Shown here: piece by piece, positions 8,881 to 19,487 of the stretch | Layout of the letters: each line of letters begins with the position of its first letter | How positions within the stretch are numbered: the stretch's first letter is position 1 | NCBI RefSeq assembly: GCF_003970925.1 | Contig: NZ_RWJF01000001.1 | Location: 1,544,501 to 1,608,500, forward strand | DNA from: Sphingomonas ginkgonis | GTDB taxonomy: Bacteria; Pseudomonadota; Alphaproteobacteria; Sphingomonadales; Sphingomonadaceae | DNA: 64,000 bases | Direction of reading: 5' to 3' | The notes under the pieces: model-generated | Seen by the model: only the letters and a program-made list of their open reading frames with translations | The model's database searches: none | Told to the model about the DNA's origin: nothing | Position numbers and translations under genes: made by a program

Positions 8881-10382
8881 CGACCGCCGGCGACGACGCC
8901 CGACTGATCCTCGAGCGGCTCGGCATCGGCGGCGGGGCGGGGCTCGACAGCCGCTCGCCGATCGACGGCTCGCTGCTCGGCTCGGTGAGCGCGGCGGGGG
9001 CGGCGGAGAGCGGGGCGGCGTGCGACGCCGCCGCGACGGCGTTCCGGCGCTGGCGGAGCGTCCCCGCGCCCCGCCGCGGCGAGCTGGTCCGGATGATCGG
9101 CGAGGAGCTTCGGCGCGAGAAGGAGACGCTGGCGCGGCTGGTGACGCTCGAGGCGGGCAAGATCGTCCAGGAGGGGCTGGGCGAGGTCCAGGAAATGATC
9201 GACATCTGCGACTTCGCGGTCGGGCTGTCGCGGCAGCTCTACGGGTCGACCATCGCCTCCGAGCGGCCCGAGCACCGGATGATGGAGCAATGGCATCCGC
9301 TCGGGCCCGTGCTGGTCATCTCCGCCTTCAACTTCCCGGTCGCGGTCTGGGCGTGGAACGCGGCGCTGGCGCTGGTGTGCGGCGATCCCGTCATCTGGAA
9401 GCCGAGCGAGAAGACGCCGCTGACCGCGGCCGCGACGATGGCGCTGGTCGGCCGCGCGCTCGAGCGGTTCGGGGCGGACGCGCCGCCGGGACTGGTGCAG
9501 TGCCTGCAGGGCGGGCGCGCGCTGGGCGAGCGGCTGGTCGACGACCCGCGGATCGCGCTCGTCTCGGCGACCGGGTCGACGGCGATGGGGCGCGCGGTCG
9601 GCCCGCGGGTCGCGCAGAGGTTCGGGCGGGTGCTGCTCGAGCTCGGCGGCAACAATGCGATGATCGTCGCGCCCTCGGCGGACCTCGAGCTGGCGGCGCG
9701 GGCGATCCTGTTCAGCGCGGTCGGGACGGCGGGCCAGCGCTGCACCACGCTGCGCCGGCTGATCGTCCACGAGAGCGTCGCGGCTGAGCTGAGCGGGCGG
9801 CTGGTCCGGCTCTTCGCGGGAATTGCGGTCGGCGATCCGCGCGACCCGGGGACCCTCATCGGGCCGCTGATCGACGCGTCCGCCTTCGCTGCGATGCAGC
9901 GGTCGCTGGACGAGTGGCGCGCGGCCGGGGCGCGGGTCCATGGCGGCGAGCTGGCCGAGGGACCGGACGGCGGCTGCTACGTTCGCCCGGCGCTGGTCGA
10001 GCTGGAGCCGCGCCACGGCAACCCGCAGCGCGAGGTGTTCGCGCCGATCCTCCAGCTGATGCGCTACAGCGCGCTGGAGGAGGCGATCGCGCTCAACAAC
10101 GCGGTGCCGCAGGGGCTGAGCTCGGCCATCTTCACCACCGACCTGCGCGAGGCCGAGCGGTTCCTCGCCGCGGCGGGCTCGGACTGCGGGATCGCCAACG
10201 TCAACATCGGGCCGTCCGGGGCCGAGATCGGCGGGGCGTTCGGCGGCGAGAAGGAGACGGGCGGCGGCCGGGAGAGCGGCTCGGACTCGTGGCGCGCCTA
10301 CATGCGGCGGCAGACCAGCACGGTGAACTACGGAACCGACCTGCCGCTGGCGCAGGGCATCCGCTTCGACGTCGCGCCCTGA
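8877..10382 (+). CDS. amaB: Aldehyde dehydrogenase, ALDH7 / alpha-aminoadipic semialdehyde dehydrogenase type
   Basis: A 501-residue NAD-dependent aldehyde dehydrogenase. The catalytic Glu lies in LELGGNNAM and the catalytic Cys in GTAGQRCTTLRR. The C-terminus has TGGGRESGSDSWRAYMRR followed by NYG, a signature of the ALDH7 family (antiquitin, AmaB), which oxidises 2-aminoadipate 6-semialdehyde in lysine and pipecolate breakdown. The length is normal. Translational coupling to the aminotransferase supports an amino-acid catabolic unit. The family call is strong; the lysine role is family knowledge. Confidence 0.9.
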   Translation: MTTAGDDARLILERLGIGGGAGLDSRSPIDGSLLGSVSAAGAAESGAACDAAATAFRRWRSVPAPRRGELVRMIGEELRREKETLARLVTLEAGKIVQEGLGEVQEMIDICDFAVGLSRQLYGSTIASERPEHRMMEQWHPLGPVLVISAFNFPVAVWAWNAALALVCGDPVIWKPSEKTPLTAAATMALVGRALERFGADAPPGLVQCLQGGRALGERLVDDPRIALVSATGSTAMGRAVGPRVAQRFGRVLLELGGNNAMIVAPSADLELAARAILFSAVGTAGQRCTTLRRLIVHESVAAELSGRLVRLFAGIAVGDPRDPGTLIGPLIDASAFAAMQRSLDEWRAAGARVHGGELAEGPDGGCYVRPALVELEPRHGNPQREVFAPILQLMRYSALEEAIALNNAVPQGLSSAIFTTDLREAERFLAAAGSDCGIANVNIGPSGAEIGGAFGGEKETGGGRESGSDSWRAYMRRQTSTVNYGTDLPLAQGIRFDVAP

Positions 10383-10389
10383 GCGGGGG

Positions 10390-11193
10390 TCAGGCGGCGA
10401 GCAGCTCGTTCCAGCGTTCGGGCAAGGCGGCGGACCAGGGGGCGAGCCGCTCGGGCTCGAGCGGGGCGGCGACCAGATACCCCTGGACCACGTCGCAGCC
10501 GAGATCGCGGAGGAGGCGGAGCTGCTCGGCGGTCTCGACCCCTTCCGCGGTGACGGTCAGGCCGAGCCCGTGCGCGAGGTCGATCATCGCCTTGACGATC
10601 ACCCGGCTGTCGCGGCTCTCCGGCGCGTCGGCGACGAAGAAGCGGTCGATCTTGACCTCGGTGAAGGGAAGCTGGCGGAGCTGCATCAGGCTCGAATAGC
10701 CGGTTCCGAAGTCGTCGATGGCGAGGCCGATGCCCTTGATCCTGAAGCGGGTCAGCGTGTCCATCAGCTTGATCAGCGGCTGGGTCGCCCCCTCGGTGAG
10801 CTCGAGCACCAGCCGGTCGGCCGGGACCTCCAGCGCGCGGCACATCCGCTCGACCAGGTCGGGGAAATCGAGGTGCTGCAGCGACAGCGCGGAGATGTTG
10901 AAGGCGAGGCAGGTGTCGAGCCCCTCGCCGCACCAGGCGAGCCACTGGCGGAGCGTGGTGCGCAGCCCCCACTGGGTGAGCGGGTCGATGAGGCCGTGGC
11001 GCTCGGCCAGCGGGACGAAGCGGGAGGGCGGGACGCTGCCGTAGCGGCTGTCCTCCCAGCGGACGAGGGCCTCGACCCGGACCAGCTTGCCATCCGACAG
11101 CCGGACCTTGGGCTGGTAGACCATCGACAGGCGATTGTTGATGAGGGCTCGCTCGAAGCCGTCCAACAGCCCGCGTTCGAGGCCGACGCGCAT
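10390..11193 (-). CDS. EAL-domain c-di-GMP phosphodiesterase
   Basis: A 267-residue stand-alone EAL protein. The residues needed for metal and substrate appear intact: EALVRW, the Asn of FNISA, ELTEG, DDFGTGYSS, VKIDRFF, AEGVET and QGY. It should hydrolyse c-di-GMP to pGpG. It has no sensory domain of its own. Its ATG overlaps the stop of the receiver gene upstream by 1 nt, so the receiver is the probable input. The convergent amaB gene ends 7 bp away. Confidence 0.9.
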   Translation of the reverse strand: MRVGLERGLLDGFERALINNRLSMVYQPKVRLSDGKLVRVEALVRWEDSRYGSVPPSRFVPLAERHGLIDPLTQWGLRTTLRQWLAWCGEGLDTCLAFNISALSLQHLDFPDLVERMCRALEVPADRLVLELTEGATQPLIKLMDTLTRFRIKGIGLAIDDFGTGYSSLMQLRQLPFTEVKIDRFFVADAPESRDSRVIVKAMIDLAHGLGLTVTAEGVETAEQLRLLRDLGCDVVQGYLVAAPLEPERLAPWSAALPERWNELLAA

Positions 11194-11582
11194 CAGTTCG
11201 CCGGCGTGGGCTTCAACCGGGTGAAGAGATCCTCGAGCGCCTCGAGCCGGGCCGGCTTCTCGAGCGGCCCGACCATGGTCAGCCCGAGCGCCTCGCCGAG
11301 GCGGAACGCGCTCTCCAGCACCCGCCGGTCGAACCCAGAGATGATCAGCACCGGGCCGTCGAACTGGTTCTCGGCCAGCAGGCGGAGCAGCTCGACTCCA
11401 TCCATTTCGGGCATGCCCAGGTCCAGCGCGACCATGTCCGGCCGCTCCGTCGTGAATTGCGAAAAGAAATCACGCTGATCGCGCGCAACCATCGGCTTAT
11501 AGCCGCAATGACGCGCCGCCGCGGCGACGTAATCGGCGAGTGCCGGTTCGTCGTCGATCAGCAGCAGCCGTGGCTGCTCCAT
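11193..11582 (-). CDS. Response regulator receiver, partner of the EAL protein
   Basis: A 129-residue receiver domain: LLIDDE (7-12), Asp54 (ALDLGMP), Ser in IISGF and Lys in EKPA. The ATG at 11582 puts the protein start at MEQPRLLLIDDE; a longer in-frame start would add 17 unlikely residues that lie across the inverted repeat. It is cotranslated with the EAL phosphodiesterase and divergent from the PilZ protein, so signal input, turnover and effector for c-di-GMP sit side by side. Confidence 0.87.
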   Translation of the reverse strand: MEQPRLLLIDDEPALADYVAAAARHCGYKPMVARDQRDFFSQFTTERPDMVALDLGMPEMDGVELLRLLAENQFDGPVLIISGFDRRVLESAFRLGEALGLTMVGPLEKPARLEALEDLFTRLKPTPAN

Positions 11583-11600
11583 CAAATCACCCTCATGATC

Positions 11601-11647
11601 GAACGTGTTGGGCGTTTTGATTGAGCGCGTCAAACGCCCAGTCGTTC
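11601..11647. promoter_or_regulatory. Long inverted repeat between the receiver/EAL operon and the PilZ gene
   Basis: The arms TGGGCGTTTTGA (11609-11620) and TCAAACGCCCA (11630-11640) pair except for one extra T. They are flanked by a further pair, GAACG (11601-11605) and CGTTC (11643-11647). A second, smaller repeat, ACCCGTT (11664) / AACGGGGT (11679), lies on the PilZ side. This is either a regulator site shared by the divergent operons or a leader hairpin of the receiver/EAL transcript. Confidence 0.55.
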
Positions 11648-11713
11648 CCGAAACGGAGTTTTAACCCGTTGGGCCGAAAACGGGGTGCAACAGTCCGCTA
11701 ACGGGAAGACTTC

Positions 11714-12415
11714 ATGCTGGCATCTCTCCTGCGACGGAGGTCGCACCGGACGTCCGAACAGGACGAGGCGGCCTTCGAGTCGACCACCTTCTCGCTGTCG
11801 ACCGCGGTGCCGCGGCCGGCCGAGCGGCGCGTCGACGATCGCCTCCTGCCGCTGCTCCGCGTCGCCAAGCTGATCGCCAGCGACCATGAGCAGCTTATCC
11901 GGGTCCGCAACATCTCCGCGGGCGGGCTGATGGCCGAGACCAGCCGCGAGGTGAAGGTCGGCGAGAAGATCGAGCTGGAGTTCTCGACCCAGAAGATCCC
12001 CTCGACCATCGTCTGGACGCGCGAGGGCACCTGCGGGCTCAAGTTCGACCAGAATGTCGACCTCGGCGAGCTGCTCGCCGGGCGCAAGCCGCGCCACGGC
12101 TTCCGCCCGCGGCCGCCGCGGCTGGAAGTCGACTGCAAGGCCTCGATCCGGGTCGGCAAGGTCTATTACACGGTCGACGTCCACGACATCTCGCTGGGCG
12201 GGATGAAGGTCATGCCTATCGAGGAATATTGCCTCGGCAAGGACGTGGTGGTGGTGGTCGAGAGCCTCCGGCCGATCCGCGGCAGCATCCGCTGGTTCTG
12301 CGACCGCCGGGCCGGGATCGTGTTCGACGAACCGCTGAGCTTCGACGAGCTGGCCGAGTGGGTCGGCAAGCGGCTCGAGCTCGCCAGCCTCAAGGCCAGC
12401 TACAAGCGCCACTGA
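11714..12415 (+). CDS. Tandem PilZ-domain protein
   Basis: A 233-residue soluble protein with two PilZ-like beta-barrels. The first (about 38-115) has an Arg-rich entry (ERRVDDR) and NISAGG. The second (about 130-215) has DISLGG preceded by RPRPPR. These match the RxxxR and (D/N)xSxxG signatures that bind c-di-GMP, the second Arg motif less well. It lies opposite a receiver/EAL operon, so it probably reads the c-di-GMP level that the EAL protein sets. The downstream target is unknown; flagellar genes lie elsewhere in the window. Confidence 0.85.
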   Translation: MLASLLRRRSHRTSEQDEAAFESTTFSLSTAVPRPAERRVDDRLLPLLRVAKLIASDHEQLIRVRNISAGGLMAETSREVKVGEKIELEFSTQKIPSTIVWTREGTCGLKFDQNVDLGELLAGRKPRHGFRPRPPRLEVDCKASIRVGKVYYTVDVHDISLGGMKVMPIEEYCLGKDVVVVVESLRPIRGSIRWFCDRRAGIVFDEPLSFDELAEWVGKRLELASLKASYKRH

Positions 12416-12436
12416 GCGCCGGCGCCGCCGTTCCTG

Positions 12437-12787
12437 CTAGTCGCGGTGGTCCTCGGCGACCCACACCGCGAGCTCGTTCCCGCCGGGATCGATGAAGTGG
12501 AAGCGTCGGCCGCCGGGAAAGGTGAAGATCGGCCGCGACAGCGTCCCGCCGTTGGCGAGCACCGCGTCGAGCGCTTCCTCGATGTCGTCGACCCGGATCA
12601 CCGGCAGCGGCGCCGACAGCGCCTCGTTGGGATCGCCCTGCAACCCGAGATCGACATCGCCGCTGGTGGTCGCCGAATAGTCCGGCCCGAACGCGGTGAA
12701 GGTCCAGCCGAAGGCCTTGCCGTAGAAGGCCGCGGTCAGTTCGTGCGCGGCGAGGCTCGGCAGCTCGACATAGTCGATCCGCGCCAT
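12437..12787 (-). CDS. VOC (glyoxalase/bleomycin-resistance fold) protein
   Basis: A 116-residue VOC-superfamily protein with one paired beta-alpha-beta-beta-beta unit (ELTAAFYGKAFGWTF; RVDDIEEALDAVLANGG; FIDPGGNELAVW). The FIDPGGN turn and a C-terminal Glu ligand position are typical of metal-binding members. The substrate is unknown. Its start overlaps the lexA stop (TGATG), so it is probably cotranscribed with lexA and under SOS control, which is unusual for this family. Confidence 0.8.
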   Translation of the reverse strand: MARIDYVELPSLAAHELTAAFYGKAFGWTFTAFGPDYSATTSGDVDLGLQGDPNEALSAPLPVIRVDDIEEALDAVLANGGTLSRPIFTFPGGRRFHFIDPGGNELAVWVAEDHRD

Positions 12788-13458
12788 CAGTAGCGCCGGA
12801 TCAGGCCGGCGAGCCGGCCCTGGATCTGCACCCGCCGGGGATCGTAGCGCTGCGCCTCGTAGCTGCGGTTGGCGGGATCGAGGCGGACCATCTGCCCTTC
12901 GCGCCGGAAGGTCTTGAGCGTCGCCTCGGCCCCGTCGATCAGCGCCACCACGATTTCGCCGTCGCGGGCAATGTCGACCTTGCGGATGAGCGCGAAGTCG
13001 CCGTCGAGAATGCCTTCCTCGACCATCGAATCCCCGGCGACCTCGAGCGCATAATGTTCACCCGGGCCGAGCAGCGCGGCGGGAACGGCGAACTGCTCCT
13101 GTCCCTGCAGCGCCTCGATCGGGGTGCCGGCCGCGATCCGCCCGTGCAGCGGGATCTCGATCGTGTCGTTGGCCGGGGTGCGCAGCGCCGGGGCGGGCCG
13201 AAGCTCGGGCGCGGCGGCGGGCCGGGCGCCGGCGGGCTTCGCCGCCTCGGGCATCCGCAGCACCTCGAGCGCGCGGGCGCGGTTGGGCAGGCGGCGGATG
13301 AACTTGCGCTCCTCAAGCGCCGAGATCAGCCGGTGGACCCCCGACTTGCTCTTGAGGTCGAGCGCCTCGCGCATCTCGTCGAAGCTGGGGCTCACCCCCG
13401 TCTCGCCAAGCCGGTCATGGATGAACTGGAGAAGTTCGTGCTGCTTGGCAGTAAGCAT
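12787..13458 (-). CDS. lexA: LexA repressor
   Basis: A 223-residue SOS repressor and self-cleaving peptidase. The N-terminal winged helix (1-65) contains GVSPSFDEM and KSGVHRLI. The Ala-Gly cleavage site lies in GRIAAGTP. The catalytic Ser is in GDSMVEEG and the Lys in GAEATLKTF. An Ala/Pro-rich linker (about 70-100) is longer than in E. coli, as usual in alphaproteobacteria. Directly upstream are three GAAC half-sites at 11-bp spacing, so the gene is very probably autoregulated. It is followed without a gap by the VOC gene. Confidence 0.95.
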   Translation of the reverse strand: MLTAKQHELLQFIHDRLGETGVSPSFDEMREALDLKSKSGVHRLISALEERKFIRRLPNRARALEVLRMPEAAKPAGARPAAAPELRPAPALRTPANDTIEIPLHGRIAAGTPIEALQGQEQFAVPAALLGPGEHYALEVAGDSMVEEGILDGDFALIRKVDIARDGEIVVALIDGAEATLKTFRREGQMVRLDPANRSYEAQRYDPRRVQIQGRLAGLIRRY

Positions 13459-13477
13459 GGTCGGAGCCCCGAAGAAG

Positions 13478-13503
13478 GAACGAACGGGGAACGTCTATCG
13501 AAC
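13478..13503 (-). promoter_or_regulatory. Overlapping SOS boxes upstream of lexA
   Basis: On the + strand GAAC occurs at 13478, 13489 and 13500, exactly 11 bp apart. This gives two overlapping copies of GAAC-N7-GAAC, which is GTTC-N7-GTTC on the lexA strand, the known alphaproteobacterial LexA site. An extra GAAC at 13482 is out of register. The block ends 20 bp before the lexA start and lies between trpG and lexA. Confidence 0.85.
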
Positions 13504-13516
13504 GTGCGACTCGGCG

Positions 13517-14083
13517 TCAAGCAGCCAGGCGGAGGAAGTTCTCGAGGAGATCGCGGCCCTGCTCGGAGGCTACGCTCTCCGGGTGGAACTGGACGCCGTG
13601 AACGGGCGCGGCGGGGTGGCGGAGGCCCATGATCGTCCCATCCTCGCTGTGCGCGTTGGCGACGAGGTCGGGACCCGGGACGGCGACCGCGAGCGAATGG
13701 TAGCGGGTCATGGTGAGCGGGGAGGGGAGCCGCTCGAACAAGCCGCTGCCGTCATGCGCCACCGCCGCGGTCTTGCCATGGACGGGGAGGGTCCGCTCGA
13801 CGCTGCCACCCGCGGCGAGCGCGATTGCCTGGTGGCCGAGGCAGACGCCGAGCAAGGGCCGGCGGGCGGCGATGCAGGCGGCGGCGAGCGGGACGGAGAT
13901 GCCGGCGTCCTCCGGCCCGGCCGGGCCAGGGGAAACCAGCAACGCGTCGGCATCGCTTGAAAGGGCGGCGGCGACGCTCAGTGCGTCATTGCGGACGACC
14001 GGGACCTCGGCGCCGAGGCTCAGCAGCTGGTCGACCAGCATGAAGGTGAAGCTGTCGACATTGTCGATCACCAGCACCTTCAC
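13517..14083 (-). CDS. trpG: Anthranilate / aminodeoxychorismate synthase glutamine amidotransferase subunit
   Basis: A 188-residue class I glutamine amidotransferase that delivers ammonia to TrpE or PabB. Visible are DNVDSFTF at the N-terminus, the oxyanion SPGPAGPEDAG, the nucleophile in GVCLGHQA, and the His-Glu pair in GVQFHPES. It lies 15 bp after ppiD. In many related genomes trpE sits between ppiD and trpG, and trpD, trpC and moa genes follow before lexA; here none of those is present. It may therefore serve folate, tryptophan, or both. Confidence 0.9.
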   Translation of the reverse strand: MKVLVIDNVDSFTFMLVDQLLSLGAEVPVVRNDALSVAAALSSDADALLVSPGPAGPEDAGISVPLAAACIAARRPLLGVCLGHQAIALAAGGSVERTLPVHGKTAAVAHDGSGLFERLPSPLTMTRYHSLAVAVPGPDLVANAHSEDGTIMGLRHPAAPVHGVQFHPESVASEQGRDLLENFLRLAA

Positions 14084-14098
14084 GGCCGGGTGTTTCGC

Positions 14099-16042
14099 CT
14101 ACTGCCCGCTGGTCAGCAGCCGCTGCCGCCCCTGCGCGATCGCGTCGGCGTTCCGGCGGGTGCCGAGGCTCTTCTGAGCGGCGCGGATGAACTGCTCGGC
14201 GAGCTCGCTCCCGGCCTGCTGGTTGAGCTGCGCCTGCTGCTGCGCGATCACGCTCGGGTTGGTGCGGGCGTCGCCGGCGACCACCCGGTCGGCCTTCACC
14301 AGGAAGAAGCCCTCGTCGTTCGGGGCAGCGACATATTGCGTCTTGCCGGCGGGCAGGCTGAACAGCATCCGCAGCGCGGGCGGGACATTGCCCTGGAGCT
14401 GGAGCAGCTGGATCCGGCGGGCGGTGACCGGCGCGGGCGCCGGGACCGGGACGCCGAGCGTCTTCACCGCCGCGGCGATGCTGCCGTTGCCGACGCGGGC
14501 GGCGATCGCCTGGGCGCTCGAGCGGGCCTTGTCGAGCGCGCCCTGGCGGACGAGGTCGGCGCGGACCTGGTCGCCGATCTGCGCCAGCGGAGCCGGCTGC
14601 GCCGCGGTGACCGGGCCGAGCGCCACCAGCGCATAGCCGGCATCGCCCTGCAGGTTGACCGCGGTGGGATCGTCGTCGGGCGACAGCGCGAAGCCTTCCT
14701 TGAGGACCGGCTGGAGCTCGGCCGGGAGCCTGAAGCCCGGCTGCGTGCGCGACTGGCCGTTGGCGAGCAGCGGCGGGGTCTCGCTGACCGGCAGCTTGTG
14801 CTTGGCGACCGTCTCGGTGAAGTTGGCGCCGTTGCTGAGCTCGTCCTCGACGGTGCCGACGAGATCCGCCAGCCCGTCCTTGGCCTTGTCGGCGCGGAGC
14901 TTGGCGGCGATCTCGGGGCGGGCCTCGTCGAGCGTCTTGCCGGCCTGGCGCTTGATCCCGTCGACCTTGACCACGACCCAGCCGAGCTCGGTCCTGATCG
15001 GGCCGACCACGCCGCCCGACGGCGCCGCGAAGGCGGCCGCGGCGACCTGCGCGTTGGTGAGGTTGGCGAGCGCGTCGCGGGTCTGGTCGCCGAGCGCGAT
15101 GTCGGCGGCGGCGAGCCCGGCGGGGGCGGCGGCCGCGGCGAACGGCGTGCCCGAGCGGACCTTGGCGGCGATCGCGTCGGCCTGCACCTTGTCGGCGACC
15201 ACCGCGCGGCTGATCCCGCGGGTCTCCTTCGCCGCATATTGCGCCTGGTTGGCCTGGTAGGCGGCGGCGATCTCTTGGTCGGTCGGGTTGACGTTGGGGA
15301 GCTGGTCGGGGCCGATCCGGGCGATCCGCAGCACGCGCTGCTCGGGGACGAGATAGCGGGCGCGGTTCTGGGTGTAATAGGCCTGGACCGCGGCCGGGGT
15401 CGGGGCGATCCCCGCCTCGAACGCCTTGGTCGGGATGAAGCCGACCTCGCCCTGGCGCAGCTCCAGCATCAGCGAGGCATAGGGCAGCGCCTGCCCGGTC
15501 GGCACGCGGGCCGAGGCGGCGGTCGGGACCACGATCATGCGCTGGAGCAGCGCGGTGCGGATCTCGTCGCGGACCTGCTGGTCGGTCAGCCGCTCCCGCG
15601 ACAGGAACTGCTGGTAGTTCTGCTCGCTGAACTTGCCGTCCAGCCCGTTGAGGCCGGGGATCTGCGCGATCTCGGCGTCGACCAGCTTGCGCGAGACGTC
15701 GAGGTCGGCCTTGTCGCCCATCGCCTGGACCGTCTTGTCCTGCAGCAGCGCCTCGATGATCGCGTCATAGTCGCCCGCGATCGTCGCATAGGTGGCGTTG
15801 GGGTTCTGCTGGCGGACCTGCTGCAGCCGCCGCTCGAGCGCGCGGTCGATGTCGGCCTGGGTCAGCGAGGTCGAGCCAACCTTGGCCACGCCGCCGCCGC
15901 CGCCGAACCAGCTGAACCCGCCGCCGCTCTGGATGCTGGTCACGTCGGCGAGCCCCCAGGCCGCGAGCATGGTGACGAGCAGGATGGCGAAGATGAATTG
16001 GCCGCCCTTGCTGTTGGAAACGCGGCGCAGTGTGGTCAGCAT
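14099..16042 (-). CDS. ppiD: Peptidylprolyl isomerase, PpiD/SurA-N type
   Basis: A 647-residue periplasmic folding factor anchored by one N-terminal helix (about 15-35, FIFAILLVTMLAAWG). A SurA-like chaperone region and a PPIC-like parvulin region lie in the middle (about 230-380), followed by a long helical C-terminal half. The ATG at 16042 gives MLTTLRRVSNSKGG, the usual family start; a longer start would add 22 residues. Ala/Gln/Pro-rich linkers are typical of alphaproteobacterial PpiD. It heads a probable ppiD-trpG unit and is divergent from tpiA. Confidence 0.88.
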   Translation of the reverse strand: MLTTLRRVSNSKGGQFIFAILLVTMLAAWGLADVTSIQSGGGFSWFGGGGGVAKVGSTSLTQADIDRALERRLQQVRQQNPNATYATIAGDYDAIIEALLQDKTVQAMGDKADLDVSRKLVDAEIAQIPGLNGLDGKFSEQNYQQFLSRERLTDQQVRDEIRTALLQRMIVVPTAASARVPTGQALPYASLMLELRQGEVGFIPTKAFEAGIAPTPAAVQAYYTQNRARYLVPEQRVLRIARIGPDQLPNVNPTDQEIAAAYQANQAQYAAKETRGISRAVVADKVQADAIAAKVRSGTPFAAAAAPAGLAAADIALGDQTRDALANLTNAQVAAAAFAAPSGGVVGPIRTELGWVVVKVDGIKRQAGKTLDEARPEIAAKLRADKAKDGLADLVGTVEDELSNGANFTETVAKHKLPVSETPPLLANGQSRTQPGFRLPAELQPVLKEGFALSPDDDPTAVNLQGDAGYALVALGPVTAAQPAPLAQIGDQVRADLVRQGALDKARSSAQAIAARVGNGSIAAAVKTLGVPVPAPAPVTARRIQLLQLQGNVPPALRMLFSLPAGKTQYVAAPNDEGFFLVKADRVVAGDARTNPSVIAQQQAQLNQQAGSELAEQFIRAAQKSLGTRRNADAIAQGRQRLLTSGQ

Positions 16043-16173
16043 CGGTCTCGGGATCGCTTCAAAGATCGGGAAAGCGGTGCCTTTAGAAGCCGCGGGGATC
16101 GGCTTCAAGCTTGGCCTTGGCGGGCCGGACCCCGATTGCTACGCGCTCCGCCAACGATCCGGAGGGGAAGAAC

Positions 16174-16941
16174 ATGCAACGTCGCAAGCTGGTGGCCGGC
16201 AACTGGAAGATGCACGGCACCGCCGCCGACCTCGACGAGGTGCGGGCGATCGCCGGCGCGGCAGCCCAGTTCGGCGGCCAGGTCGACGTGGCGCTGTGCT
16301 TGCCGGGAACGCTGATCCACCGCGCGGCGGACGCGGTGCCCGGCTTCCCGATCGGCGCGCAGGACGTGCACGCGAGCGAGAAGGGCGCCTTCACCGGCGA
16401 CACGTCGGTGGCGATGCTGCGCGATGCCGGCGCGGTGCTGACCATCGTCGGGCACAGCGAGCGGCGCGACCTGCACCGCGAGGACGATTCGGGCGTCAAG
16501 GCCAAGGCCGAGGCCGCGCTCGCCGCCGGGCTCGACGTGATCCTGTGCGTCGGCGAGAGCCTCGAGGAGCGCGAGGCCGGGCGCGCGGTGGCGACGGTGG
16601 CGGGGCAACTCGGCGGGTCGCTGCCGGAGCGGATCGACCCGGCCCACCTGGCGCTCGCCTACGAGCCGATCTGGGCGATCGGCACCGGCAAGGTCGCGAG
16701 CTGCGACGACATCGCGGAGATCCATGCCGCGATCCGCGCATTGCTGGTCGAACGCTTCGGCGCGGCGGGCGAGGGGGTGCGGATCCTCTACGGCGGCTCA
16801 GTCAAGGCGTCGAACGCGGGGGAGATCTTCGCGGTCGCCGACGTCGACGGTGCGCTGGTCGGCGGGGCCAGCCTCAAGGCCGCCGACTTCCTCCCGATCG
16901 TCGAGGCGGCGGCGCGCCCCGTTGAAAGCCGCGCCGCCTGA
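16174..16941 (+). CDS. tpiA: Triose-phosphate isomerase
   Basis: A 255-residue TIM-barrel enzyme that interconverts dihydroxyacetone phosphate and glyceraldehyde 3-phosphate. The catalytic residues lie in AGNWKMHG (Lys), GHSERR (His) and AYEPIWAIGTGK (Glu, with flexible loop 6). The phosphate site is YGGSVKASN. A strong ribosome-binding site (GGAGGGGAAG) precedes the ATG at 16174, which decides against the longer upstream frame. secG follows after 41 bp. Confidence 0.96.
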   Translation: MQRRKLVAGNWKMHGTAADLDEVRAIAGAAAQFGGQVDVALCLPGTLIHRAADAVPGFPIGAQDVHASEKGAFTGDTSVAMLRDAGAVLTIVGHSERRDLHREDDSGVKAKAEAALAAGLDVILCVGESLEEREAGRAVATVAGQLGGSLPERIDPAHLALAYEPIWAIGTGKVASCDDIAEIHAAIRALLVERFGAAGEGVRILYGGSVKASNAGEIFAVADVDGALVGGASLKAADFLPIVEAAARPVESRAA

Positions 16942-16982
16942 CGCTAAGTGGCCGGTTCAGCCCGCAGCGCAAGAAAGTCCCG

Positions 16983-17351
16983 ATGTTCAAGTTCCTCCTC
17001 ATCTTCCAGATCCTCGTCGGCGTCGGGCTGTGCAGCGTCATCCTGATGCAGCGCTCGGAAGGGGGCGGACTGGGCGTGGGCGGAAGCTCGTCGGGCTTCA
17101 TGACGGCGCGCGGCGCGGCCGACTTCCTGACCCGGATGACGGCGATCCTCGGCGGCGTGTTCATCGTGGTCTCGATCCTCATGGCGGCGCTCGCCGGGAT
17201 CAACCGCGAGCCGACCAAGATCGACACCTCGCTGGTCGGCAAGTCGAGCCCGATGGCGCCGACCACCAGCGGCACCCCGCCTACCGTCCCCGGCCCGGCG
17301 CAGACGCCGCCACAGTCGACCGGCAACGGCTCGGTCCCGCTCGCCCAGTAA
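16983..17351 (+). CDS. secG: Preprotein translocase subunit SecG
   Basis: A 122-residue inner-membrane protein of the SecYEG channel. Two helices (about 2-20 and 52-72) flank the conserved cytoplasmic loop with MQRSEGGGLGVGGSS, the SecG signature, and FMTARGAADFLTRMT. The C-terminus is a Pro/Thr/Ser-rich tail common in alphaproteobacteria. The tpiA-secG-pyrG order is standard in this group. Confidence 0.93.
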   Translation: MFKFLLIFQILVGVGLCSVILMQRSEGGGLGVGGSSSGFMTARGAADFLTRMTAILGGVFIVVSILMAALAGINREPTKIDTSLVGKSSPMAPTTSGTPPTVPGPAQTPPQSTGNGSVPLAQ

Positions 17352-17374
17352 GCCGCTTTTCGGCTGAATTTTCG

Positions 17375-17395
17375 GGGGCGTTGCAAAAACGCCCC
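17375..17395 (+). terminator. Hairpin between secG and pyrG
   Basis: GGGGCGTT (17375-17382) and AACGCCCC (17388-17395) form an 8-bp perfect stem with a 5-nt loop. There is no clear run of T after it, so it may be a weak terminator or an attenuating hairpin in the pyrG leader. Confidence 0.45.
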
Positions 17396-17422
17396 TTGCC
17401 CTATCGCGTCTCCAATCCCTAA

Positions 17423-19485
<2,063 letters not shown>

Positions 19486-19487
19486 GC

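Noticed and set aside
14090..16315. Long + strand open frame across ppiD
   Set aside because: Antisense to ppiD, which has full family motifs; composed of Arg/Gly/Val-rich shadow sequence caused by high GC.
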